The notes under the pieces were generated by a model. The model saw nothing but the letters and a program-made list of their open reading frames with translations, did not search any database and had not been told where the DNA came from. Below are positions 23,735 through 30,809 of a stretch of 64,000 nucleotides of DNA, one piece after another. The stretch's first letter is position 1, and each line of letters starts with the position of its first letter. Source of the DNA: an uncultured Coriobacteriales bacterium (lineage in GTDB: Bacteria; Actinomycetota; Coriobacteriia; Coriobacteriales; UMGS124); contig CAKUAI010000005.1 in NCBI GenBank assembly GCA_934636245.1, positions 62,001 to 126,000 of the forward strand, written 5' to 3'. The translations under genes were made by a program, and so were the position numbers.

Positions 23735-24863
23735 GGAAGGGCAGCTCACGGGCGTGGCTGCAGCGAACGCTGACGGCGGGACTGCGGCGGGAAGCGCGGG
23801 GCTGCGTGCGGGTGCCCCTGCCCCTGCCTGTTCGCCCGCGGCACCCGCGAGCTCGTATCGCGCGCATGCATCCGAGCGGCGGGGCCGCGTTGCGCTTGCC
23901 GTTTCGGCTGCGCTCTGCCTTGTTGCCGCGCTTGCCGCGGTCATGCTCGGCTCGACGAACGTCTCGCTGGCCGATGTGCTCGCCGTTTTGACAGGCGGGC
24001 AGACGTCCACCCCCGCGGCGGCCAATATCGTGGAGCATGTGCGCTTGCCGCGCATGCTTGCAGGAGTGTTGGCCGGCGCTGCCCTGGCAGTGTCGGGCTG
24101 CATCACGCAGACGGTGCTCAACAACCCCCTGGCCAGCCCGAACGTGCTCGGCATCAACTCCGGCGCGGGCCTGGCGGTGCTCCTGGCGAGCGCTCTTTTG
24201 CCCAATGTCGCCGCAGCCTTGCCGGCGGCTGCGTTTGGCGGCGCGCTGCTTACGACGCTGCTTGTGTTTGCGGTTGCCTCTGTCGCCGACGCCTCGCGCA
24301 TGACCATCGTGCTTGTGGGCATGGCGGCCACAGCGGTGTTCGGCGCGGGCATGAACACCGTGCTCATCGTGAACCCGGACGCTTACGTGGGCGCGAGCAC
24401 GTTCCTTGTGGGCGGCTTGGCGGGCGTGCGCATGGTGGACCTCGTGTGGCCGGCGGTGTGCATTGTCGTGGGCCTCATTGTCGCCCTGCTCGGTTCACGC
24501 GCCCTCAACGTCATGCTTACGGGAGACGCGGTGGCGCAGGGCGTGGGCATGAACGTGCGTGTGGTGCGCCTGGGCATGCTCGCCGTGGCGGCGCTGCTCG
24601 CGGGTGCGGCGGTGAGCTTTGCGGGCCTGCTTGGTTTCGTGGGACTCATCGTGCCGCATGTGGTGCGCCTCATAACTGGCAACGACCTGCGGTTTTTGAT
24701 GCCCGTGAGCATGTTTGGCGGAGCCGCGTTCGTGTGTGCCTGCGACCTTTTGGCGCGCACGCTGTTCGCCCCCTACGAGCTGGCCGTGGGCATCCTCATG
24801 GCGTTTGTGGGCGGGCCGTTCTTCGTGTGGCTCGTGGTGCGCGGGAAGGGGAGGGACCTGTGA
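23721..24863 (+). CDS. ABC importer permease, FecCD/BtuC family
   Basis: This protein of about 380 residues has some ten membrane spans and the FecCD signature: RLPRMLAGVLAGAALAVSGC, then QTVLNNPLASPNVLGINSGAG, and near the C-terminus GFVGLIVPHVVRLI. It forms the membrane channel with the ATPase encoded next. The probable start, ATG 23721, overlaps the end of the binding-protein gene by 14 nt, and no strong ribosome site is visible, so translation is probably coupled. Its stop overlaps the GTG start of the ATPase gene. An unusual hydrophilic, alanine-rich N-terminal extension of about 50 residues precedes the first span. Confidence 0.92.
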   Translation: MSARKEGQLTGVAAANADGGTAAGSAGLRAGAPAPACSPAAPASSYRAHASERRGRVALAVSAALCLVAALAAVMLGSTNVSLADVLAVLTGGQTSTPAAANIVEHVRLPRMLAGVLAGAALAVSGCITQTVLNNPLASPNVLGINSGAGLAVLLASALLPNVAAALPAAAFGGALLTTLLVFAVASVADASRMTIVLVGMAATAVFGAGMNTVLIVNPDAYVGASTFLVGGLAGVRMVDLVWPAVCIVVGLIVALLGSRALNVMLTGDAVAQGVGMNVRVVRLGMLAVAALLAGAAVSFAGLLGFVGLIVPHVVRLITGNDLRFLMPVSMFGGAAFVCACDLLARTLFAPYELAVGILMAFVGGPFFVWLVVRGKGRDL

Positions 24864-25651
24864 GCAGCAATGATTCGCCGGCTGTGGAGCTGCGCGGAGT
24901 GTCGTTCTCCTACGGCAAGAGGCCCATCCTCGAAGACGTGAATCTGTCCTTGCGTTGCGGCGAGGTCACGGCGATTCTGGGCCCTAACGGCTGCGGCAAG
25001 TCCACGACGGTCAAGCTCATAAACCGCCAGCTCACGCCTAGCGCTGGGCAGGTTGTGATCGAAGGCCGCGATGTGGCGGGCATGGGCCGCAAAGAGGTCG
25101 CCCGCCACGTGGCGGTGCTGGGGCAGGCCGTCGGTGTGGCGAGCATGCGCGCCGAGCAGTTCGTCATGTGCGGGCGCTATCCGCATCGGGCGGCCCTGGC
25201 GTCCCCCACGGCGCGCGACCATGAGATCGTGCACGACGCCATGTGCCGGGCAGGTTGTCTGCAACACGCCGGGGCCGATATGGCACGCCTGTCGGGAGGC
25301 GAGCGGCAGCGTGTGCTTCTGGCGGCGGTGCTTGCCCAAGAAGCGAACGTCGTCGTGATGGACGAGCCCACGACCTACCTTGACCCCACGGCATGCTTCG
25401 AGCTCATGACCATGGCGCGCGGCCTCGCGCAGGGCGGAGCCGCGGTGGCTATGGTGCTGCACGACATCCCCCTGGCGCTCTCGTTCTGCGATCGGGCGGC
25501 GGTGCTTGCCCAGGGTCGAGTGCAGGCGTTTGGCTCTGTCGAGGAGGTCGCCGACTCCGGCATCATCGACCGCGTGTTTGACGTGCGTCTGCAGCGGATG
25601 CCGGCCGATGCAGACGGGCGTGCGGGGTATTGCTTGATGCCGAGGAGGTAG
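24860..25651 (+). CDS. ABC importer ATPase, FecE/BtuD family
   Basis: This 263-residue ATPase has Walker A GPNGCGKST (about residues 39-47), signature LSGGERQR, Walker B VVMDEPTTYLD and the switch histidine in VLHDI. It energises the permease encoded upstream. The start is taken as GTG 24860, overlapping the permease stop (GTGA) with GGGAGGG upstream; this gives the normal N-terminus for the family. The set of binding protein, permease and ATPase is complete, for import of iron-siderophore, heme or corrinoid. Confidence 0.94.
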   Translation: MSSNDSPAVELRGVSFSYGKRPILEDVNLSLRCGEVTAILGPNGCGKSTTVKLINRQLTPSAGQVVIEGRDVAGMGRKEVARHVAVLGQAVGVASMRAEQFVMCGRYPHRAALASPTARDHEIVHDAMCRAGCLQHAGADMARLSGGERQRVLLAAVLAQEANVVVMDEPTTYLDPTACFELMTMARGLAQGGAAVAMVLHDIPLALSFCDRAAVLAQGRVQAFGSVEEVADSGIIDRVFDVRLQRMPADADGRAGYCLMPRR

Positions 25652-25670
25652 GGGGTCGGCCTCTCTTTTC

Positions 25671-25712
25671 AATTAACATACATTTCAGGATTTTGAAAAG
25701 GATTTTGAAAAG
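25671..25712 (+). repeat. Dispersed element, partial copy D
   Basis: It keeps AATTAACATACATTTCA and the following GATTTTGAAAA, which is then duplicated (GGATTTTGAAAAG twice), but lacks the CAACTGG core and the inverted pair. It lies between the importer ATPase gene and the toxin-antitoxin promoter. Confidence 0.8.
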
Positions 25713-25750
25713 GGTCGCTTAAGCTCAATAGGCGGGTGCTTTACATCGAA

Positions 25751-25782
25751 TAATCTGGCCAACAATGCTATAATCTGGCCAG
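25751..25782 (+). promoter_or_regulatory. Toxin-antitoxin promoter with direct-repeat operators
   Basis: TAATCTGGCCA occurs at 25751-25761 and 25772-25782, two helical turns apart (21 bp). A perfect TATAAT -10 box (25769-25774) overlaps the second copy, which also forms the dyad TCTGGCCAGA. This is a typical autoregulated toxin-antitoxin promoter. Confidence 0.75.
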
Positions 25783-25814
25783 ATTGACACGGAACGCGTT
25801 GGGAGGTAGTTGCA

Positions 25815-26111
25815 ATGCCACCTGCAGTCGATTATGAGCGATACGGTTTGGCGGAGACAAAGGACAAGTTCAGCGCCCTTACGGCGAAAGCGAATTCAAC
25901 GGGTCGTCCGTTTACTGTGCTCAAGGGCGGAAAGCCCTGGGTGGAGGTGAGACCTCTGGCAGTTGATAGCGGTCCTGACGATATTTCGATTACTCCCACT
26001 CGCCGGGTCGTCCCTATCAGTGACCTTGACGAACTTTTTGCTGGTTATAGCGGTGAATATGTGCCGAAAGAAGACGGTCTTGCTTCCCCGGTTGGCTGCG
26101 AGGCGATGTAG
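25815..26111 (+). CDS. Phd/YefM-type antitoxin
   Basis: This 98-residue protein has the Phd/YefM pattern: the N-terminal DNA-binding part YGLAETKDKFSALTAKANSTG, then the strand-rich PFTVLKGGKPWVEVRPL, and a flexible acidic C-terminus that would wrap the toxin. It neutralises the toxin encoded next and should repress the operon through the TAATCTGGCCA repeats. Start ATG 25815 follows GGGAGGT. Its TAG stop is followed at once by the GTG start of the toxin gene. Pairing a Phd-like antitoxin with a MazF/PemK-type toxin is a known mixed arrangement. Confidence 0.87.
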   Translation: MPPAVDYERYGLAETKDKFSALTAKANSTGRPFTVLKGGKPWVEVRPLAVDSGPDDISITPTRRVVPISDLDELFAGYSGEYVPKEDGLASPVGCEAM

Positions 26112-26486
26112 GTGGGATATCGCTGCGGAGATGTCGTTTGGGCGGACCTCGACCCCTCGGTTGGTCATGAACAAAATAAGCGCAGGCCTCTTGTTGTTGT
26201 AAGCAATGACAAGTTCAACATCCATTGCTCTCTGATAATGACGGTGCCAATTACCTCTGCTGATACAGGATATCCGCTTCACCTGAGCGTTGGCGCGGTG
26301 CCTTCAGAGGACGGAGGGGCTCCGATTCATGGGTTTGCCGAGATCGAGCAGCTCAAGTCTCTTGATTTGAATGTTCGTCGCGCTGTCAAGGTTGGGTCTA
26401 TAGATGCCCGGGGGATGGACAAGATTCTTTCGATGGTGATGGGCTGTCTCATCGCGCCCGACATGAGCATCATCTCGGGGTATTAG
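26112..26486 (+). CDS. MazF/PemK-family mRNA interferase toxin
   Basis: This 124-residue protein has the PemK/MazF layout: RCGDVVWADLDPSVGHEQNKRRP near the start (Gly-Asp, Asp-x-x-Pro, Gly-x-Glu-Gln and Arg-Pro signature), then LVVVSND, a TVPITS strand and a C-terminal helix. These toxins cut single-stranded mRNA at short sites. The start is GTG 26112, directly abutting the antitoxin stop, so translation is coupled. The pair sits between repeat copies D and E and uses less GC-rich codons than its neighbours, which suggests acquisition as a unit. Confidence 0.92.
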   Translation: MGYRCGDVVWADLDPSVGHEQNKRRPLVVVSNDKFNIHCSLIMTVPITSADTGYPLHLSVGAVPSEDGGAPIHGFAEIEQLKSLDLNVRRAVKVGSIDARGMDKILSMVMGCLIAPDMSIISGY

Positions 26487-26526
26487 CGGGGCGATTCGGG
26501 CAGAAGGGAATGACTGTTCTTGCGAA

Positions 26527-26613
26527 GCAACATACATTTCAAAATCTTCAAAATCACGCCAACTGGGGTTTTGTCGAATTAACATACATTTGGGCAAGTG
26601 AAATGTATGTTAA
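26527..26613 (+). repeat. Dispersed palindromic intergenic element, copy E
   Basis: It carries the arm AACATACATTTCA, CACGCCAACTGGGGTTTTG, then a 15-bp stem AATTAACATACATTT / AAATGTATGTTAATT. The loop differs from copies B and C while the stem is kept. Confidence 0.92.
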
Positions 26614-26689
26614 TTCGACTTCCCCATATGACGCGAGCACTTGCAACGACGCATGACTTTCTGCACGACCTCTCCGCTTACGAGGGGAC

Positions 26690-26815
26690 GCGCGTGTCTC
26701 CCACGCACGCGGCGCGCCGCCGCTTGTCGCCCCGCCCCCGGGCCCCACGCCCTCCCGCCCTCAACCTTCCTCCCGCCCGCCGCCTCCTGCCCGCGCCTCG
26801 CGGACGCGGGGTTGC
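26690..26815. other. Strongly C-rich intergenic tract
   Basis: The plus strand has many runs of three or more C within about 120 bp (CGCCCCGCCCCCGGGCCCC and onwards). The minus strand could therefore form G-quadruplexes. It lies upstream of the truncated radical SAM gene. No gene was recognised at 26614-26884. Confidence 0.5.
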
Positions 26816-26884
26816 CGATTCTGCAACGGGCGCGCATGATAGGGGGATGCGCCGAGACGTGGAAGGGAAAGGTGGTGTGGACCT

Positions 26885-27619
26885 ATGGCATGCTATCGGC
26901 TGAAGCGCCCCTGGGCGCTGCGCGGCTGGGACAAGCTGCCCTACGCCCTGGTGGACGCCGACGCCAAGCGCACGCTCTTCGTAAGCCGCCCGGAGTTCGA
27001 GGCGCTTGCGCTGTGCGACGGCTCCGTGGACACGGACTGGGGCTTCGTCGCCCCCGCGACGCGCGACCTCGTGCGCAAGATCGCGGAGCGGGGCTTCGTC
27101 GAGCCCTGCGCCGACGGCGCGTCCGTCGAGGACTGGCAGCGCTACCGCACATACGACTGCCGCTACGTCAAGATGGCGCACTGGTCCGTCACCGGCCGGT
27201 GCAACTACCGCTGCAAGCACTGCTACATGTCGGCGCCCGACGCCAAGTACGGCGAGCTCTCCCACGAGACGTGCATGCGCGTCATCGATGAACTGGCCGA
27301 CTGCGGCGTGTACCGCATGTCCATCACCGGCGGCGAGCCGCTCGTGCGCGCGGACTTCTGGGAGCTCGTGGACCACATGCTCGAGCGCGGCATGCGCATC
27401 ATGGTCATCTACTCCAACGGTGCCCTCGTGGACGACGCGTTCCTCGACGGCCTGGAGGCGCGCGGCATTCGGCCCGAGATCAACATGAGCTTCGACGGCG
27501 TGGGCTTGCACGACTGGCTGCGCGGCGTCCCCGGCGCCGAGGACGCCGTCGCGGCGTTCGCGCGCTGCCAGGGGCGCGGCTTTCCCACGGGTGCGGAGCT
27601 GTGCCTGCACCGCAGCTGA
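26885..27619 (+). pseudogene. Radical SAM (SPASM-type) gene, 3' part deleted
   Basis: The reading frame encodes 244 residues: a hydrophobic N-terminal domain (PqqD-like position), then a radical SAM core with GRCNYRCKHCYMSAPD (C-x3-C-x2-C, about residues 101-108) and TGGEPLVR. It stops with LCLHRS at TGA 27617-27619. Full relatives would need a further 150-200 residues to complete the barrel and the C-terminal cluster domain. The break point at about 27612-27618 joins directly to the interior of a flavoprotein gene. Start ATG 26885 has GGTGGTG upstream. It is probably a non-functional deletion product, although the truncated protein could still be made. Confidence 0.75.
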
Positions 27620-28847
27620 GAAGGTTCTTGAGGACGTCATGAATCGTGGAGGCGCAAACCCCACGCCTTCCGAGCGCGTTCTGCTCAACAAGAACGTTGT
27701 TCTTGATTTCGCCAAGCACACGCGTGAGACCTATGAGATCTTCAAGGGCTGGGGCGTCGATTTCAGCAAGATCTCCGACCAGACGGGCAACACCACCATG
27801 CGTTGCCATCAGATTGACAACAGGCACATGATGGAGGTGCTCTACGACAACACGGTTGCGGTCGGCGCCCAGATCATGTTCAACACGCGCATGACCAAGC
27901 TGATTGTCGACGGCACCGGAATGGTCCTTGGTTGCTATGCGACCGCCGAGGACGGAAGCGAGATCGCCGTCAAGGGAAAGAAGGCGACGGTGCTCGCCAC
28001 TGGCCCGCTCGTGCGCAACCAGGAGCTGATGGAGGACGCGCTGCCCGGTGCGAGCAAGGTCGACGTTGTCTCTGGCCTGGGTGCAAACGGCGACGGCCAT
28101 ATCGCGGCTATGGAACTGGGCGGAGCGCTGTGGGGCCGCAACACCATTTACACCTGCGAGCACTATATGCCCGGCACCGAGGCGCTGATTGGCACGGAGC
28201 TCAACCAGTACGGTGCCATCAGCGTTGACTGGCATGGCGATTGCATTTATGACGATGGCTCCCAGTGGAACAACAAGCGCACGCGCCTGCTGCTCGAGAA
28301 CGGCATCAATCCGGACACCGGAACCTACTTTACCTGGTCGATCATCGATCAGGAGATGTACGACCTTGCCATGACGACCGGTAACCCCAACCACGGCCTG
28401 TCCGATGCGAAGGTTGAGTACCCGGTCAAGGGCGATACGATTGAAGAGCTGGCCGAGGCGATCGGCGCTCCCGATTTGCCGGCAACGGTTGCCAAGTACA
28501 ATGAGGACCTTGCCAATGGAGGCGATACGGTGTTTGGCCGCATCTATCGCAACGGTCCTGGCACCGGCGATCCCCTGCCGCTTGAGACCGCCCCGTTCTA
28601 CGCTTGGCCGTGCAAGCCTTGATGGTACTATGCGCCTTGCTTCAGCCTGATGTGCGATGACGAGATGCAGATTCTGGACGGGTTTGGCGATCCCATTGGC
28701 GGCGGAAGGCTTTTCGGCGTGGGAGAAATCGTCGACCGCACGGTCGAGGGCAACGAGTACCTGGTTGGTTCGTCCATTTCCTTCGGCGAGACCATTGGTA
28801 TGCAGGTTGGTATCAAGGTTGCCGCGATGGACAATTGGGACGCATAA
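27612..28847 (+). pseudogene. Flavoprotein reductase (fumarate reductase/flavocytochrome c-like) remnant
   Basis: One reading frame encodes the middle and C-terminal parts of a Tat-type FAD reductase. It begins at EKVLEDVMNRGGANP and lacks the N-terminal signal and the GxGxxG FAD-binding fold. The frame is interrupted by TGA 28620-28622 after APFYAWPCKP, then continues in the same frame for 74 codons (WYYAPCFSLMCDDEMQILDG ... GEIVDR ... IGMQVGIKVAAMDNWDA). The 5' end is fused to the truncated radical SAM gene. Two lesions make a pseudogene most likely. A selenocysteine TGA is possible in principle, but no supporting element was recognised. Confidence 0.8.
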
Positions 28848-28879
28848 CACACTGCGTCGCTCGTAGATAAATCGTTTTG

Positions 28880-28915
28880 AGCAGGGCCCTTCTTCAAGTG
28901 GAGAAGGGCCCTGCT
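28880..28915. terminator. Strong hairpin between convergent units
   Basis: AGCAGGGCCCTTCT pairs with AGAAGGGCCCTGCT around a TCAAGTGG-type loop. It has no long T-run but is very stable. It lies between the pseudogene and the minus-strand permease gene. Confidence 0.7.
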
Positions 28916-28921
28916 TGGTGT

Positions 28922-30085
28922 TTAGAACGCAATCCCCAGAAGGTCGATGACGAAGCCCCAGGCGACGCCGATGAGGTAGAGCACGCCGAGGATGGCGAGG
29001 TTCTGCTTGGTAGAGCGGTTGGCGCTGAAGAGCACGAGCAGGCCGATGCCGGCTGAGACGAGAAGGCCCGCCATCGTCGCGCCCATGCTGAGCACGCCTG
29101 CCAGGTAGAGCTGGGTGATGGCGACGCTGGCGGCGCAGTTGGGGATGAGGCCGACCAGGGCGCTCACGAAGATCGAGAGACCGGGCACGGCCGAGATGGC
29201 GTCGGCAAGGGCGTCTTCGCCGGCGAGGCCCAGGATGAGGTTGAGCACGAGCGTGACAAGGAGGACGAAGAACGTGACCTCGGCGGAGCGTACGAGCGTC
29301 TCACGCACCACGCCCGACCAGCCCATATCGCCCCCGCAGGCACAACCGGGCCCGCACGTGCCCATGACGACGGGCGCGGGGGAGGGGGCAGGCTGGGTGG
29401 AAGAGTCGCGGTCGTCAGTCTCGCCCTTAAGCTGGCCCTTGGCACCCTCCTCGATCTCGTCGAGCGAGAGGCCCTCTTCCTCGTTTGCCTGGGCGAGCAG
29501 AGCCTCGAGGTCGAAGGGGTCGCCGTCGAGCGTGGCGGTGCCGTCGGGGTAGATGGCGATGATGGAGCCAGAATCGAGCTGGAAGATCTCGGGCTCGTCG
29601 GAGCCTACGAACTCGGCGCCCATGCCCTGGACCTTGATGCCGAGCACGCGGATGGCGAGGTCCACCAAGAAGCCCGTCACCATGCCGAGTGCGACTTTGA
29701 GCAGCACGAGCTGCACCATGAGGCCGGGGTCGGCCTGCTGGGCGATCATCAAGGGCAGCATCTCGTCGGAGGTGGAGAGAAACACGGCGAAGAGCGTGCC
29801 GAGCGTGATGACGCGACCGGCGTAGAGCATGGCCGCCGCGGCCGAGAATCCGCACTGGGGCACCGCGCCGAGCATGGCACCGATGGCAGGGCCGGAGGCG
29901 CCGGCGCGGGCGACGACCTCGCGGGTCTTGGCGCCTGCCTTGTATTCAAGTGCCACGAGGGCGAAATAGGTCACAAGCAGAAACGGCACGAGGCGCAGCG
30001 TGTCGAGCGCGGCGTCGAGAAGACAATCCAAGAACAGGTCCAAAACAGGGCTTCCAATCCATTGTTGCGAAATGTCGCCATCCAA
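28922..30085 (-). CDS. ArsP_2-like putative heavy-metal/manganese permease
   Basis: This 387-residue membrane protein has two homologous halves, each with a Pro-x-Cys motif: GAVPQCGFSAAAAMLYAGR in the first and GLIPNCAASVAITQLYLAG in the second. This resembles the 10-span putative metal exporter group (ArsP_2). A central cytosolic or external loop of about 100 residues is acidic and ends in a Cys-rich MGTCGPGCACGG segment (about residues 254-265), suited to metal binding. Start ATG 30085 has no strong ribosome site in view. It is a single gene. The metal exported cannot be told; arsenic, manganese or other soft metals are options. Confidence 0.72.
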   Translation of the reverse strand: MDGDISQQWIGSPVLDLFLDCLLDAALDTLRLVPFLLVTYFALVALEYKAGAKTREVVARAGASGPAIGAMLGAVPQCGFSAAAAMLYAGRVITLGTLFAVFLSTSDEMLPLMIAQQADPGLMVQLVLLKVALGMVTGFLVDLAIRVLGIKVQGMGAEFVGSDEPEIFQLDSGSIIAIYPDGTATLDGDPFDLEALLAQANEEEGLSLDEIEEGAKGQLKGETDDRDSSTQPAPSPAPVVMGTCGPGCACGGDMGWSGVVRETLVRSAEVTFFVLLVTLVLNLILGLAGEDALADAISAVPGLSIFVSALVGLIPNCAASVAITQLYLAGVLSMGATMAGLLVSAGIGLLVLFSANRSTKQNLAILGVLYLIGVAWGFVIDLLGIAF

Positions 30086-30293
30086 GGTAAGCCGTGTATA
30101 CCTCTTGCGGGACCATCACGTCCCAATTGACCCAAAATTTACATGTGAACGCCTGTTTGAGCTGGTAGATGTGCATATCAACATATGAGCAAGCAATCAG
30201 ATGACGCTGAGAATCCTGCTCCCCACAAGCCTTGCGCATGCGTATACTTGACACATTGCTTTTTACCGCCTCCTCACGAGAAACGGGTTCGCC

Positions 30294-30800
30294 ATGATTT
30301 TTGTCATCCTCATTTTCCTGGGCATCGTCATTGCCGCCGTGGTGCTGCGTCGCGCCGGCGTGGGGATGGGCGACTCCGACGCGCAGATCGATTCGGTGTA
30401 CGAGCTGCTCGAAGACGAGGCAAAACCGTCCTCCCGGGGCAAGCTTGTCGCGAAGATGAAGTGGCTCACGAGCATCCCCATGCCCGACAAGACGGAAGGG
30501 TGCTTCGTCATTCTTACCTATGAGGACAAGAAGACGATGAAGTCGTCGATGAACTCGTACCTGCACTGCCTGGTAGGCAAGTCGTCCAAGGACGAGGCTG
30601 CGGCTGCGGCGCGCCACCTGAGCGGTGCGGGCAGCCCCACGATTGCGCGCGACATCTCGGTCAAGCGCCCCTTTGTGGTGGCGCTTTTGGCCTGCGAGGA
30701 CTACGGCATGGACATCGAAGACTGCGAGCGCGCCCTCAAGCGCGTCTTCAACGACGAGCGTCTCGTCAAGACTGCGCCCGCCAAGACCAAGAGAGCGTAG
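30294..30800 (+). CDS. Small membrane-anchored protein of unknown function
   Basis: This 168-residue protein has one N-terminal span (MIFVILIFLGIVIAAVVLRR) and a soluble domain of about 145 residues with mixed charge, ending in a basic tail (KTAPAKTKRA). No family was recognised. It lies 9 bp before the metallo-beta-lactamase-fold gene and is probably co-transcribed with it. Start ATG 30294 has only a weak purine stretch (GAGAAACGGG) upstream. The gene is likely real because of its good coding character and tight linkage. Confidence 0.6.
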   Translation: MIFVILIFLGIVIAAVVLRRAGVGMGDSDAQIDSVYELLEDEAKPSSRGKLVAKMKWLTSIPMPDKTEGCFVILTYEDKKTMKSSMNSYLHCLVGKSSKDEAAAAARHLSGAGSPTIARDISVKRPFVVALLACEDYGMDIEDCERALKRVFNDERLVKTAPAKTKRA

Positions 30801-30809
30801 CGATTCATC

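Noticed and set aside
30086..30293. Further copy of the dispersed element (sequence with TTTACATGTGAACG and CATATCAACATATG)
   Set aside because: It shares only short A/T-rich words with the element and lacks the arm, the CAACTGG core and the paired stem.
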